Shown here: positions 18,319-27,676 of the stretch, in pieces | Layout: the number at the start of each line of letters is the position of its first letter | Numbering within the stretch: the first letter of the stretch is position 1 | Assembly: GCF_007785815.1 (NCBI RefSeq) | Contig: NZ_VNIM01000013.1 | Coordinates: 1 to 61,613 of the forward strand | DNA length: 61,613 bases | DNA from: Alterirhizorhabdus solaris | Lineage (GTDB): Bacteria > Pseudomonadota > Alphaproteobacteria > Sphingomonadales > Sphingomonadaceae | Reading direction: 5' to 3' | Notes under the pieces: generated by a model | The model's database searches: none | Told to the model about the DNA's origin: nothing | Seen by the model: the letters and a program-made list of their open reading frames with translations, nothing else | Position numbers and translations under genes: made by a program

Positions 18319-20232
18319 CTATTCCGCGACGGCGGCTCGCCCCAGCCCGAACAGGCGGCCCAGCGACTTGTCGAGCATCAGCAACTGCCACAGCAGCCGG
18401 CCATGGTCGCTGCGCCCGGCGCGGTGGTCGGCCGTGAGCGAGGCGATCGTGGCGGCATCGAACCAGCCGGTTTCGGCCAGCGCCGATCCGTGCGCGATCG
18501 CCTCCGCCGCCCCCGCCAGCGGCCCGCGGAACCATGCGCCGATCGGGGTGACGAAGCCCATCTTGCGCCGATGCAGGATCTCGTCGGGCAGATGGCCGGC
18601 CAGCGCGCGCTTCATCAGCCACTTGCCCGATCCGCCGCGCACCCGCATCGAGACGGGCAGCGTTGCAGCGTATTCCACCAGCCGGTGGTCGAGCAACGGC
18701 TCGCGCGCCTCCAGCCCCACCGCCATGCTCGTGCGGTCCACCTTGGTCAGGATGTCGCCGGGCAGCCAGATCTTGATGTCGGCATATTGCGCGCGATCCA
18801 GCGCATCACGCGCGGGGGCGGCACGCATCGCCGCGACGTAGCGATCCTCGGCGCGGTGCCCGCCCAGCAGGCGTGCGGCCTCCGGCGCATACAGGCGCGC
18901 GCGCAGTTCGGGCGGGGTGACGCCCACCGAACGCGCATAGGCCTCCTCGCCCGATCGCCCCAGCGCCTGCAGCGTCGTCTTGGCGCGCAGCCGCTGCGGC
19001 GCCCAGTCCAGCTTGGGGAAGCGATCGCCAAGCGCCCCGATCGCCGATCGCGCACGCCCCGGCAGCAGCGCCCGCGCGCGCTCCTCGGCCAAGTGAAAGG
19101 CGTGGCGGCGGTAGCCGGCGAACGCCTCGTCCGCGCCGTCACCCGAAAGCGCCACCGTCACCCGCTCGCGCGCCAGTTCGCACACCCGGTAGGTGGGCAG
19201 CGCGGAGGCATCGGCGAACGGCTCGTCGAAGGCGGCGGCCAGCGTGTCGATCAGCCCGAAATCGCCCGCCGCCACCATCCGGGTGCGATGGCGCGTGGCG
19301 AAGCGATCCGCCACGATCCTGGCGAACCGCGTCTCGTCGTGGCTCGCCTCGTCGAAGCCGATCGAGCAGGTCTCGACCGCGTGATCCGAAACCTCGGCCA
19401 TCATCGCCACCACCGCCGAGGAATCGACCCCGCCGGACAGGAACGCCCCCAGCGGCACGTCTGCCACCATGCGCGATCGCACGCCCTCGCGCAGGTGGTG
19501 GAGCAGTTTCGCCTCGCGCGCCGCCACTGATCCGCGTGCGCGATCGGCGAAGCTCACGTCCCACCACTGCACCGGCCGCCCCAGCGGCATCCCCCGGCGC
19601 GCCGCCAGCCAGTGCCCGGCCGCGAGCTTCTTCACGCCCGCCACGATGCACGCATCGTCCGGCACGTAGCCCAGCCCGAGGTAATCATCGACGGCGGTGA
19701 AATCAGGCGTGCGGCGCAGCATCGGGTGGGCGAGCAGCCCCTTGAGTTCGGACGCGAAGATCAGCGCGCCGTCCGCCAGTTCGGCATAATGCAGCGGCTT
19801 CACCCCCAGCCGGTCGCGCGCCAAGAACAGCGTGCCGTCCACCGCGTCGTGGATGGCGAAGGCGAACATGCCGTTCAGCCGGGGCAGCACGTCCGGCCCC
19901 CACTGCCGCCAGCCACGCAGGATCACCTCGGTATCGCCATGCGTGGTGAAGACGTGGCCCAGCGCCTCAAGCTCGGCCCGCACCTCGGTGAAATTATACA
20001 CCTCGCCGTTGAAGGTGAGGGCGTAGCGCCCATCCTCCGTCACCATCGGCTGCGGGCTGCCGGCCACGTCGATGATCGCGAGCCGGCGATGGCCCAGGCC
20101 GACGCCCGGTGCGGTCCACACCCCCTCGCCGTCCGGCCCGCGATGCGCCTGCACCTGCGTCATCGCGCGCACGCGCTGCGGATCGACCGGCTTGGCCATG
20201 CTCAGGTGGAAGATACCGGCGATGCCGCACAT
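18319..20232 (-). CDS. Amidotransferase, exosortase A system-associated (asparagine synthase-like)
   Basis: 637 residues. Class II glutamine amidotransferase domain begins with catalytic Cys2 (MCGIAG) and contains HRGPDGEG; the C-terminal asparagine-synthetase domain has the ATP pyrophosphatase loop LSGGVDSSAV at about residue 266. It is the last gene of the minus-strand XrtA operon, 3 bases after xrtA. Members of this subgroup sit in XrtA loci rather than acting as the housekeeping asparagine synthetase, so they probably amidate a sugar or acid in the polysaccharide path; this is inference from context. Confidence 0.92.
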   Translation of the reverse strand: MCGIAGIFHLSMAKPVDPQRVRAMTQVQAHRGPDGEGVWTAPGVGLGHRRLAIIDVAGSPQPMVTEDGRYALTFNGEVYNFTEVRAELEALGHVFTTHGDTEVILRGWRQWGPDVLPRLNGMFAFAIHDAVDGTLFLARDRLGVKPLHYAELADGALIFASELKGLLAHPMLRRTPDFTAVDDYLGLGYVPDDACIVAGVKKLAAGHWLAARRGMPLGRPVQWWDVSFADRARGSVAAREAKLLHHLREGVRSRMVADVPLGAFLSGGVDSSAVVAMMAEVSDHAVETCSIGFDEASHDETRFARIVADRFATRHRTRMVAAGDFGLIDTLAAAFDEPFADASALPTYRVCELARERVTVALSGDGADEAFAGYRRHAFHLAEERARALLPGRARSAIGALGDRFPKLDWAPQRLRAKTTLQALGRSGEEAYARSVGVTPPELRARLYAPEAARLLGGHRAEDRYVAAMRAAPARDALDRAQYADIKIWLPGDILTKVDRTSMAVGLEAREPLLDHRLVEYAATLPVSMRVRGGSGKWLMKRALAGHLPDEILHRRKMGFVTPIGAWFRGPLAGAAEAIAHGSALAETGWFDAATIASLTADHRAGRSDHGRLLWQLLMLDKSLGRLFGLGRAAVAE

Positions 20233-20235
20233 GGC

Positions 20236-21777
20236 CTACAGCCCCGCCATGCGGTCGGCCAGCGCGCCGGGATCGCCCAGCGCAGTCAGGAAGGCGTCGA
20301 TCGCCGGCCGTGCGCTGCCCGCTGCTCCCGGTTGCTCGGCCGACACGAGGATCGCCACCGCCCGCTGCGGCCCGCCGAGCAGGCGCGCACGCAGCGTCTC
20401 CAGCTTCACCCGCGTGTCGCTGCCGGTGGTCGTGCGGCCGACGCGGTAGAATGTCACCACCTCGCGCACCACCGGCCCCGGCGCGGAGATGCGGAACGCG
20501 CGGCCCTGCGGCGGGGCGCGCGTATCGTCGGTCCACGCCCAGTCGCTCGTCGGATCGACCGCGCCCTGCCCGTAACCGACGATCTCGCGGCCCTCCGCCT
20601 GATGGCCATAGACGACGATCGCAAGATCCACCGCGCGCCCGGCGGCATCGCGATAATGGCCGATCACGCGATGATCCGCCCCGTCGAAGCGCGGCCGCCA
20701 CGGATAGTGCGACACCTCCGCCGCGCGCGTCCACCCCGGCACATCGGGCGGGGCGATATGGGCCGGCAGTTGCGCCCCGCCCCCCGCCGCGATGGCACTG
20801 CCCCACGCGAGCGGCGCCATCGCCAGCAGCAGCACCGCCCCCGCCAAACCGGCGATCCGCCCCGGCCGGTCCGCCACCGGCCTCACCGGCTGGAGTGCCG
20901 CGGCATCGAGCCAGCGGTCGTTCGGCCCGCGATCGAAGAAGCGCCAGCTCACCGCCATCACCGCCACCATCACGGCGGCGAAGAAGACCCAGCCATAGAC
21001 GACATGATCGAACTCGCCCGCCACCGTGCCGTCGGTCAGGTGGCCCACATAGATCGTGCCGAACGCACGCAGCCCGTTGGCCAGCACCGGCACCGCGATC
21101 GCCACCGCCATGAACCCCGCGCGCTTGGCCCGGCTGCGAAAGCATACGTTGGCGACCAACGCGCCATAGGCGATCATCGCGACGAGGAACTTCACGCCGG
21201 AACACGCCTCGGCCACTTCATAATAGCCGTTGGGGATGGTGATGAACACGCCCTCGATCCGCGCCGGCACGCCGACAACGCCGAGCAGCACCATGCACAT
21301 CTTCGCCGTGATCGTCTGCAACGGCGGCACCAGCATATCGCCCACCGGCACCAGGAGCAGCAGGTAGGCCAGCGGAAACAGCAGCCCGCGCGCCACCGCC
21401 GGGCCGAGGCAGGCGACGACCGCCCCCTGCAGCATCAGCACCAGCCCCAGATGCCGCGCGAACCCCACGCCGGCAGCCTGGCCGAGCAACCATCCGCCCG
21501 CGCCCGCCGCCACGATCACCAGCCCCGGCCACCACGCCTGCGGCACCAGCCGGGCCAGTTCGGGCGCGCGCTGCCACACCAGCCAGCCGACGATCGGGAG
21601 AATGAACAGGCAATGCCCGTAGGTGGAGCTGTTCCACCAGATGTCGGCCATCGCCAGCGCGTCGCGGTGGAACAGCGCCACGACCGCCGCCGTCACGCCG
21701 CCCAGCCAGCCGAGCGCCAGCCGCCACGGCGTCGCCTGCACACGGGCCACGCGTGCACCGATCGTCGCCACGCTCAC
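20236..21777 (-). CDS. xrtA: Exosortase A fused to an EpsI domain
   Basis: 513 residues from GTG 21777, whose GTGA overlaps the glycosyltransferase stop. N-terminal ~300 residues: a multi-helix membrane exosortase with the conserved cysteine (Cys192 in EACSGVKFL), arginine (Arg237 in NGLRAFG) and histidine (His258 in FDHVVYGW) of the family's active site. C-terminal ~200 residues: a periplasmic EpsI-type domain after another helix (GLAGAVLLLAMAPLAW). Exosortases cut C-terminal PEP-CTERM sorting signals and are linked to extracellular polysaccharide production. I saw no PEP-CTERM target protein in this window, so its substrates must lie elsewhere. Confidence 0.95.
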   Translation of the reverse strand: MSVATIGARVARVQATPWRLALGWLGGVTAAVVALFHRDALAMADIWWNSSTYGHCLFILPIVGWLVWQRAPELARLVPQAWWPGLVIVAAGAGGWLLGQAAGVGFARHLGLVLMLQGAVVACLGPAVARGLLFPLAYLLLLVPVGDMLVPPLQTITAKMCMVLLGVVGVPARIEGVFITIPNGYYEVAEACSGVKFLVAMIAYGALVANVCFRSRAKRAGFMAVAIAVPVLANGLRAFGTIYVGHLTDGTVAGEFDHVVYGWVFFAAVMVAVMAVSWRFFDRGPNDRWLDAAALQPVRPVADRPGRIAGLAGAVLLLAMAPLAWGSAIAAGGGAQLPAHIAPPDVPGWTRAAEVSHYPWRPRFDGADHRVIGHYRDAAGRAVDLAIVVYGHQAEGREIVGYGQGAVDPTSDWAWTDDTRAPPQGRAFRISAPGPVVREVVTFYRVGRTTTGSDTRVKLETLRARLLGGPQRAVAILVSAEQPGAAGSARPAIDAFLTALGDPGALADRMAGL

Positions 21778-22982
21778 ACCGCCACGGCGCGGGGTGCGGT
21801 GACCAGCCCGGCCAGCGGCGCGAGCCGGCTCTCCCACGAATAATCCGCCACCAGCCGCGCGCGCGCCGCCAGGCCCAGCCGCGCGGCGGCATCGGGCCGG
21901 GTGAGCAGGCCGATCACCGCCACCGCTTCGCCCGCTGCATCGGCCACGATCAATTCGGCGCCCGCCACCGCCTCGATCCCCTCGAACGCGGCCGGCGAGG
22001 CGACGACCGGGCGGCCCATCGCCATCGCTTCCAGCACCTTGTTCTGGATGCCGCGCGCCAGATCGAGCGGCGCGACCACCACGGCCGCCGCCGCCAGCCA
22101 GCCGCGCACGTCCGCCACCGCCCCCGTCACGATCACCCCCGGCAGCGCGGCCAGCGCGCGCACGGCCGGGGCGGGATTGCGGCCGACGATGGCGAAGGTG
22201 GCACCGGGCACGGTCGCGCGGATCGCGGGCAGGCTCTCTCGGGCGAAGCGGATCACGGCGGCCATGTTCGGCGGATAGTCCATCTGGCCGGTGAACACGA
22301 TCAGCGGCGTCGGCACATTCGGGCGCTCCACCGCAACCGCCGGATCGAAGAATGCCAGATCGACGCCGTTGCCCAGCGCCTGCACCTTTTCCGCCCCCAG
22401 CCCGCTATGCCTTCGGAACAGCGCCACCTCCGCCTCGCTGACGAACAGGCTGGCATCGGCGCGGGCGGCGGTGGCGATCTCATACGCCCCCAACAACCGC
22501 GCCTCGCGCGCGTGGATCCGGCGCATGGGCTGCCTCGCAGTGTCGGCATAGGCGGCGAACTTGGCCGAGTCCACGTCGACGAAATCCATGACGAAGCGCG
22601 CGGCGCCGCGATCGGCGGGGACGAACTGCGCCATCTGGCCGGAAAAGACGAAGATCGTCTCGATCGGCCGCTCCCGCAGCGTCTGCGCCACGAAACCGGC
22701 GATCCCCGCGCTCTCGAACAACGCCAGCGACACCGGCCGCCCGGTCCGCAACGCCGCCAGCCCCGCCGCGACCTGCGATCGCGTCCGCCGCTCGACATGG
22801 CGCGTGGCGACATACGGATCGAGCGCGGCGGCATGTCCCTCGTCCGCTGCATCGTCGGCGAAGGCGGCGAGATGGACGCGGCCCAGCTTTGCCAGCGCCT
22901 TGAGCAGATGGAACGACCGGATCTTGTCGCCGCGGTCGGGCGGATAGGGCACGCGGTGGGCGAGGAACAGGATGTCACCCAT
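21774..22982 (-). CDS. Glycosyltransferase, XrtA/PEP-CTERM system-associated (GT4-like)
   Basis: 402 residues. The N-terminal half opens with ILFLAHRVPYPPDRGDKIRS, the signature of the XrtA-associated glycosyltransferase group. The C-terminal half is a GT-B nucleotide-sugar domain with VFTGQMDYPPNM and the acidic PLDLARGIQNKVLEAMAMG motif. Presumed to add a sugar to the lipid-linked repeat unit on the cytoplasmic face. ATGA overlap with the FemAB gene before it and GTGA overlap with xrtA after it. Confidence 0.93.
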   Translation of the reverse strand: MGDILFLAHRVPYPPDRGDKIRSFHLLKALAKLGRVHLAAFADDAADEGHAAALDPYVATRHVERRTRSQVAAGLAALRTGRPVSLALFESAGIAGFVAQTLRERPIETIFVFSGQMAQFVPADRGAARFVMDFVDVDSAKFAAYADTARQPMRRIHAREARLLGAYEIATAARADASLFVSEAEVALFRRHSGLGAEKVQALGNGVDLAFFDPAVAVERPNVPTPLIVFTGQMDYPPNMAAVIRFARESLPAIRATVPGATFAIVGRNPAPAVRALAALPGVIVTGAVADVRGWLAAAAVVVAPLDLARGIQNKVLEAMAMGRPVVASPAAFEGIEAVAGAELIVADAAGEAVAVIGLLTRPDAAARLGLAARARLVADYSWESRLAPLAGLVTAPRAVAV

Positions 22983-24058
22983 CACCCCAGACCACGCGCG
23001 ATCATCGGCCCCAGACGGTTCGCCAGCCACAGCGGCAGCCTGCGCCACGCCGCCACCTGCAAGCTGTACTTCGGGTCGAGCGGGTTCACCACGCGCGGCG
23101 CCACGCCATCGGCAGTACGTGTGGCGTAGGCCAGCGGTGCGGGCACGAAGCCCCAGTTTCGCTTGAACGCGAACGCGCCGGTGCCGGGTTTCGACCGGCC
23201 GAAATCGAACGTCGTGCAGCCGCGCGCACGGGCATGGCGCATCAGCGCGAAATACATCAGGTCGTTGGCCCGCCACGTCCGGGCCTCCGTCGTGCCGCCG
23301 CCCCAGTAAGGCATCACGCACCCGCCGAAATACAGGCTCAGCACGCTCGCGACCGGCCGCCCCTCGTGCCGGATCGTGAGGATATCCGCCTCGTCGCCCA
23401 GTGCATCGAGCATCGCCTCGAACAGCGCGCGCGGAAACACCGGCGTGCCGAGGTTTCGCACGCTGGCGGCATAGACCGCGTAATGCGCCGCCCGGTCGCG
23501 CTCGCCCCGGCCGATCTCCACCGTCAGCGGAAAACCCAGCGCGCGGCGCACCTCGGCACGCTGCTTGCGCGGGATGGCCAGCAGTTCGGCGTCGTCGTCC
23601 GCCGCCAGCGGGCGGGTGAAGCCGGCATAGGACTCGCGCGAGATGTGCCAGCCGTCGCCCTCGGGCAGCCAGCCGCCGCGCAGTTCCAGCGAGGGCGTGC
23701 TCAGCCGCCCCGCCAGCGCCCACGCCGCCTCCGCCAGCGCCGCCGCCACGCCGTCGTCCCCGGCGAGGATGCCGCCGCCCACCGCGAACCCGCTCGAGAC
23801 CAGCGCGCGGCCGAACAACGGCGAGTGGATCGCACTCAGCGGCAGCACGCCGGCGATCGCTCCGCCCGATCGCGCCACCAGATAATGCGCCGGCTGGCCG
23901 CACCCGCGCGCCACCGCCGCGCTCCACGCCGGCAGGTGGAACGGCGTGGCATCCGCCCGTGCGCGTACCCACGCCTCGACCGCACCGCCGTCCCGCACCG
24001 GGTCGACCGCCGCGATCGTCACGCCATCGGCCCGCACCCCCGCCCGCATCGGCGCCAT
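22982..24058 (-). CDS. FemAB-family protein, XrtA/PEP-CTERM system-associated
   Basis: 358 residues from ATG 24058 (ATG 24049 is an alternative); a GNAT-like double fold as in FemAB aminoacyltransferases. AIPRKQRAEVRRAL and FDFGRSKPGTGAFAFKRNWGF are typical of the XrtA-linked group. Family members are thought to attach an amino acid or acyl group to a cell-surface polymer; the acceptor is unknown. 5 bases after the deacetylase stop, and ATGA-coupled to the glycosyltransferase. Confidence 0.92.
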   Translation of the reverse strand: MAPMRAGVRADGVTIAAVDPVRDGGAVEAWVRARADATPFHLPAWSAAVARGCGQPAHYLVARSGGAIAGVLPLSAIHSPLFGRALVSSGFAVGGGILAGDDGVAAALAEAAWALAGRLSTPSLELRGGWLPEGDGWHISRESYAGFTRPLAADDDAELLAIPRKQRAEVRRALGFPLTVEIGRGERDRAAHYAVYAASVRNLGTPVFPRALFEAMLDALGDEADILTIRHEGRPVASVLSLYFGGCVMPYWGGGTTEARTWRANDLMYFALMRHARARGCTTFDFGRSKPGTGAFAFKRNWGFVPAPLAYATRTADGVAPRVVNPLDPKYSLQVAAWRRLPLWLANRLGPMIARGLG

Positions 24059-24063
24059 AGCGG

Positions 24064-24906
24064 TCACAGCCGGGATGCCTGCCCCGCGACCACATGATCC
24101 ACCCGCCCCCATTCGAAGCGGCGGATCAGCCGGCGTAGCTTGCCCTCCATCGCCGCCAGCCGGCTGTAGTGCCGCACCCGCGAACGGAGCGGCGCGTTCG
24201 CCACGCGCGGCTGGCCCGGGTCGATTTCCCACGGATGGAAGTAGAAGATCGCCGGGCGCTGCTCGGCACGGTTCACCCGGTCGATCGCCCAGCGCGAAAA
24301 GCCATAGGGCAGCATCCGGAAGAAGCCGCCGCCGCCCGCCGCCAGCGTACGTCCGGCCACGCGCACCGTCGTCACCGGCAGCTCCACCAGTGCGGACCCC
24401 GCCACCGGGCGAAAGGCGAAACGCGGCGCCTCCGGCCAGCCGTAATGATCGTGCTTCACCGGCGCCACGCTGGACGAATAGGCATAGCCCTCGTCCGCCA
24501 GTATTTCGTGTGCCCAGGGCGTGCGCGTGTCGATCGAGAAGCTCGGCGCGCGATAGCCCGTCACGCCCACGCCGCCCGCATCCTCGATCGCGGCCTTCGC
24601 GCGGGCAAGGTCGGCGCGGAACTGGTCGGGCGTCAGGCTGAATACGCGCGCATGATCCCAGCCGTGGCTGGCGATCTCGTGCCCGGCGTCCACGATCCGG
24701 CGGATCAGCGCGGGATGTCGATGCGCCACCCAGCCGAGCGTGAAGAAGGTCGCCTTCACCCCCTCCTCGGCGAACAGCCGCAGCACCACGTCACTGTTGC
24801 GTTCCACCCGGCCGGTCAGCCCGTCCCAGTCGGCCCGGTCGATCACCGTCTCGAACGCGCCGACCTGAAACCAGTCCTCGACATCGACGGAAAGCGCGTT
24901 GCGCAT
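24064..24906 (-). CDS. Polysaccharide deacetylase, XrtA-associated
   Basis: 280 residues. NodB-type carbohydrate esterase 4 domain: catalytic Asp pair in LSVDVEDWF, metal histidines in EIASHGWDHAR, and YRAPSFSID; the last ~100 residues are the DUF3473-type extension with IFYFHPWEIDPGQPR. Removes acetyl groups from N-acetyl-sugars of the exported polysaccharide. No signal peptide, so it may act on cytoplasmic intermediates. Third from the 3' end of the assembly block, 14 bases after the ATPase gene. Confidence 0.94.
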   Translation of the reverse strand: MRNALSVDVEDWFQVGAFETVIDRADWDGLTGRVERNSDVVLRLFAEEGVKATFFTLGWVAHRHPALIRRIVDAGHEIASHGWDHARVFSLTPDQFRADLARAKAAIEDAGGVGVTGYRAPSFSIDTRTPWAHEILADEGYAYSSSVAPVKHDHYGWPEAPRFAFRPVAGSALVELPVTTVRVAGRTLAAGGGGFFRMLPYGFSRWAIDRVNRAEQRPAIFYFHPWEIDPGQPRVANAPLRSRVRHYSRLAAMEGKLRRLIRRFEWGRVDHVVAGQASRL

Positions 24907-24920
24907 CGGCGGGCGACGTT

Positions 24921-25919
24921 TCAGCGTCTGGCGGCGCGGCGAGGCGAGCCGGGCCGCTGCGGCTTGCCGTCATCCTTGGCCCAGTCGATCAGCAGCGTCA
25001 GCACCTGCCGCAGCACGATATCCTGTTCCTCCACCTGCGCCTCGAGCGCCGCGACCCGATCGAGCAAAGGATGCCCCGACAGGTCGGCGGGCGCGTCCGC
25101 TCTCTCGCTGTCCTGCCCCATGTCCTCGGCCACCACCGCCACCGCATCGGCGTCGATAACCGACAGGTTCTCGATCGCGCCGTGCAGCAGCAGCCGCGTC
25201 GCCAGCGTGTTGAGCGTGCGCGGCACCCCGCGCGACAGCGTGTGCAGCGCGATGCAGGCATCCTCGGTAAAGGTCGGCGTTCCGCTCCAGCCGACCATCG
25301 TCAGGCGATGCACCAGATACGGGCCGACTTCCTCCGGCTCCATCGGGTCGAGGTGATGCGTGGCGATCACCCGCTGGCGCAGCTGTTCGAGATTGTCGTC
25401 CTTCTGCAGCTTGTCGCGGAACTCGGGCTGGCCGAGCAGCACGATCTGCAACAGCGATTGCCCGCCCGCCTGGAAATTGGAGAGCATCCGCAGCTCCTCC
25501 AGCGCGGCGACGGGCAGGTTCTGCGCCTCGTCGACGATCAGCAGTGTCCGCCGCCCCTCGCGCGTCTGTGCGTGCAGGGTGCGCTCCACCCGATCGAGCA
25601 GTTGCGCCTTGGCCATACCCTCGGTCGCCACGCCCAGCCCCTGCGCCGTCAGCCGCAGGATATCGTCCCCGTCCACCTGCGTGGAGACGAGGCGCACCAC
25701 GGTGAGGCGCGCGCGGTCGATCGTCGCCATCAGGTGGCCGACCAGCGTCGTCTTGCCCGCGCCGATATCGCCGGTGATGACGATGAAGCCCTCGCCCTGC
25801 GCCAGCCCGTAGCCGAGATACGCCATCGCCTTCTTGTGCGTGCCGCTGTCGAAGTAGAACACCGGGTCCGGCGTCAGCTGGAAGGGGCGGCCGGTCAGCC
25901 CGTAATGATCTGTGTACAT
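24921..25919 (-). CDS. XrtA-associated AAA ATPase (ExeA/TadA-like)
   Basis: 332 residues from ATG 25919; a TTG directly before it could add one residue. Walker A GDIGAGKTT (about residues 51-59), Walker B LLIVDEAQNLP, sensor region ILLGQPEFRDKL. Similar to ExeA-type ATPases that use a peptidoglycan-binding partner, but this XrtA subgroup lacks such a domain. Presumably powers or gates assembly of the export system. Confidence 0.92.
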   Translation of the reverse strand: MYTDHYGLTGRPFQLTPDPVFYFDSGTHKKAMAYLGYGLAQGEGFIVITGDIGAGKTTLVGHLMATIDRARLTVVRLVSTQVDGDDILRLTAQGLGVATEGMAKAQLLDRVERTLHAQTREGRRTLLIVDEAQNLPVAALEELRMLSNFQAGGQSLLQIVLLGQPEFRDKLQKDDNLEQLRQRVIATHHLDPMEPEEVGPYLVHRLTMVGWSGTPTFTEDACIALHTLSRGVPRTLNTLATRLLLHGAIENLSVIDADAVAVVAEDMGQDSERADAPADLSGHPLLDRVAALEAQVEEQDIVLRQVLTLLIDWAKDDGKPQRPGSPRRAARR

Positions 25920-25955
25920 CAAGCGTCTCCGCCGCCGGTAATGCGCGACATCCGT

Positions 25956-27671
25956 TTAGAAAGCGTAGCGCATGCCGAGAAGTAGCGTTCCTGAAACGTC
26001 CGTTTCAAACCCTTCCGTATCGAAGGCGAACAGCCCCACCGCCGCATTGGCAGTGAGGTGATCGCCCAGCGTGCGGTAATAATTCGCCGTCGCAGCGCCG
26101 CTCTTCACGTCGCCCGCGCCGGCGATGCCGCTGCGGTAGAGATCGCCGTACACCGCGAAATCGACGCCCGAGTCCGTGGTGATGCGGCGCCCCAGGTTGC
26201 CCTGCACCGACCAGCTTTCGTCCTCCACCCCGTTCAGCGTGAACAGGCCGGGGATTTCCGGCGCGAGGAAGCGGCGCTGCGAATAGCCGCCGCCCAGCCC
26301 GTAGGTCCACCGCCCGTTGCGCCCGGAATACAGCGCATACACGCCACGGCTGCGGAAGTTGGCGGTGCTGATCGACTGGAACACGTTGTTCAGGCAGCCG
26401 CCGGTGCCGGGCGTGGCGCCGAACACGCAGCCGGTGAAGGCGTTGCCGAACGGATTGCGCGCCAGCGTGAACTGCGTGGGCAGCGAGGAGATGCCCCGCG
26501 TCAGCCCGCGCCCGAAGCTGTCGATCTGGTCGTACACGCCGATCCGCAGGCCGGAACGGCTGTCGATCTGCCAGTCAAACGAGCCATTGAAGATGGTGCC
26601 GCCATAGCGGTGCCCCAGCCGCGCCTCCAGCGTGGTCCGCCGGTTCGGTCGCCAGATCACGCCGCCGTCGTAGATGAGCCCGTCGGTATCGTAGGCCAGC
26701 AAGCGCGGGCTGGCCGGATCGGTGACGTAGCGGCCGTTGCTGTTCACCACCGGCTGGCCGGCGGCATCGATCAGCGGCGCGCGCTGGCTCGCCTCGATCT
26801 TCTCGTACCCCACGCTGCCCACCAGCGCGAGCGTGCGGGACACCGGCACCGTCACCTCGGCGCGGACGAACTTGCCGTCGTACCGCTGGTCGAGCTGCGC
26901 GGTATCCTCCCGCTCGTAGCCGGCCGAAAGCTTCCAGCCGACCCCGAGCACCCCCGGCCGCATGCCTACGCTGGCGGCGGCGGCATGATTGGTCGAGCTG
27001 TCATAACCATCGAGCCGGGGCTGCCCGGCGGCGAGCGCGAAATCGGTGCTCGTCTTCACCTTCACATAGCCGAAGCGGTAGCTGGCGGCGACATCCAGAT
27101 CGCCCACCCGCGTGGCGAGCGCGGGGCCGGCGTACAGGCCGTACACCTGCGACAGGTTGGACTGGTCGCCGATCAGCAGCGTCGGCGCATCCCCCCGGAT
27201 GTCGGTGCGCGCGCGGGTGGCGAGCAGCCCACCCTCCAGCGAGACGAGATCGGGCACCAGCCCGACCCGGCCGCGCGCCAGCCCGGTGTGGATATCCTGA
27301 TCGGCCAGCCCGTCGCCCCAGCCGAAGCGGTGCTCGTAACGATAGTCGATCGTGCCGGAGAGGTTGCGCGTATCCACCGACGCCTGCACGCCTGCCGCCA
27401 CCGCGGTATAGGTGTTGGTGCCGCGCGGATCGTTGCCCGCCAGATCGAAATCGATCACCTGCTGCACTTCGAGATACGGCGTGATCGAGCGTCGCGGTCT
27501 GGTCGTCCCGCTTTTGGCCGGCCTGTCGTCGGCCGCCGTCGAATCGGACCGTGCGGTGTCGGACGACGTGGACGAGCCGGACGAGACCGGCACCGCCTGT
27601 GCCGCCGCAGGTGACGCCGGCATGGCCAGAACAATCGCGGTGAACGCCGTGTTCACCATAAGCGGGCGCAT
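25956..27671 (-). CDS. Outer-membrane beta-barrel protein, XrtA/PEP-CTERM system-associated
   Basis: 571 residues. A signal peptide (MRPLMVNTAFTAIVLAMPASP, ending AAAQA) is followed by a Ser/Thr/Asp-rich linker (about 25-60) and then a barrel of alternating aromatic strands, ending in the outer-membrane terminal LLGMRYAF. Family members occur only in XrtA loci; probably the outer-membrane porin or scaffold of the export machine. Start ATG 27671 lies 5 bases after the kinase stop with GAGGGGG touching it, so the spacing is odd; ATG 27659 is possible. Confidence 0.88.
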   Translation of the reverse strand: MRPLMVNTAFTAIVLAMPASPAAAQAVPVSSGSSTSSDTARSDSTAADDRPAKSGTTRPRRSITPYLEVQQVIDFDLAGNDPRGTNTYTAVAAGVQASVDTRNLSGTIDYRYEHRFGWGDGLADQDIHTGLARGRVGLVPDLVSLEGGLLATRARTDIRGDAPTLLIGDQSNLSQVYGLYAGPALATRVGDLDVAASYRFGYVKVKTSTDFALAAGQPRLDGYDSSTNHAAAASVGMRPGVLGVGWKLSAGYEREDTAQLDQRYDGKFVRAEVTVPVSRTLALVGSVGYEKIEASQRAPLIDAAGQPVVNSNGRYVTDPASPRLLAYDTDGLIYDGGVIWRPNRRTTLEARLGHRYGGTIFNGSFDWQIDSRSGLRIGVYDQIDSFGRGLTRGISSLPTQFTLARNPFGNAFTGCVFGATPGTGGCLNNVFQSISTANFRSRGVYALYSGRNGRWTYGLGGGYSQRRFLAPEIPGLFTLNGVEDESWSVQGNLGRRITTDSGVDFAVYGDLYRSGIAGAGDVKSGAATANYYRTLGDHLTANAAVGLFAFDTEGFETDVSGTLLLGMRYAF

Positions 27672-27676
27672 CCCCC

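Noticed and set aside
18319-20232. Housekeeping asparagine synthetase
   Set aside because: Position 3 bases after xrtA and the gene neighbourhood fit the exosortase-associated amidotransferase group better.
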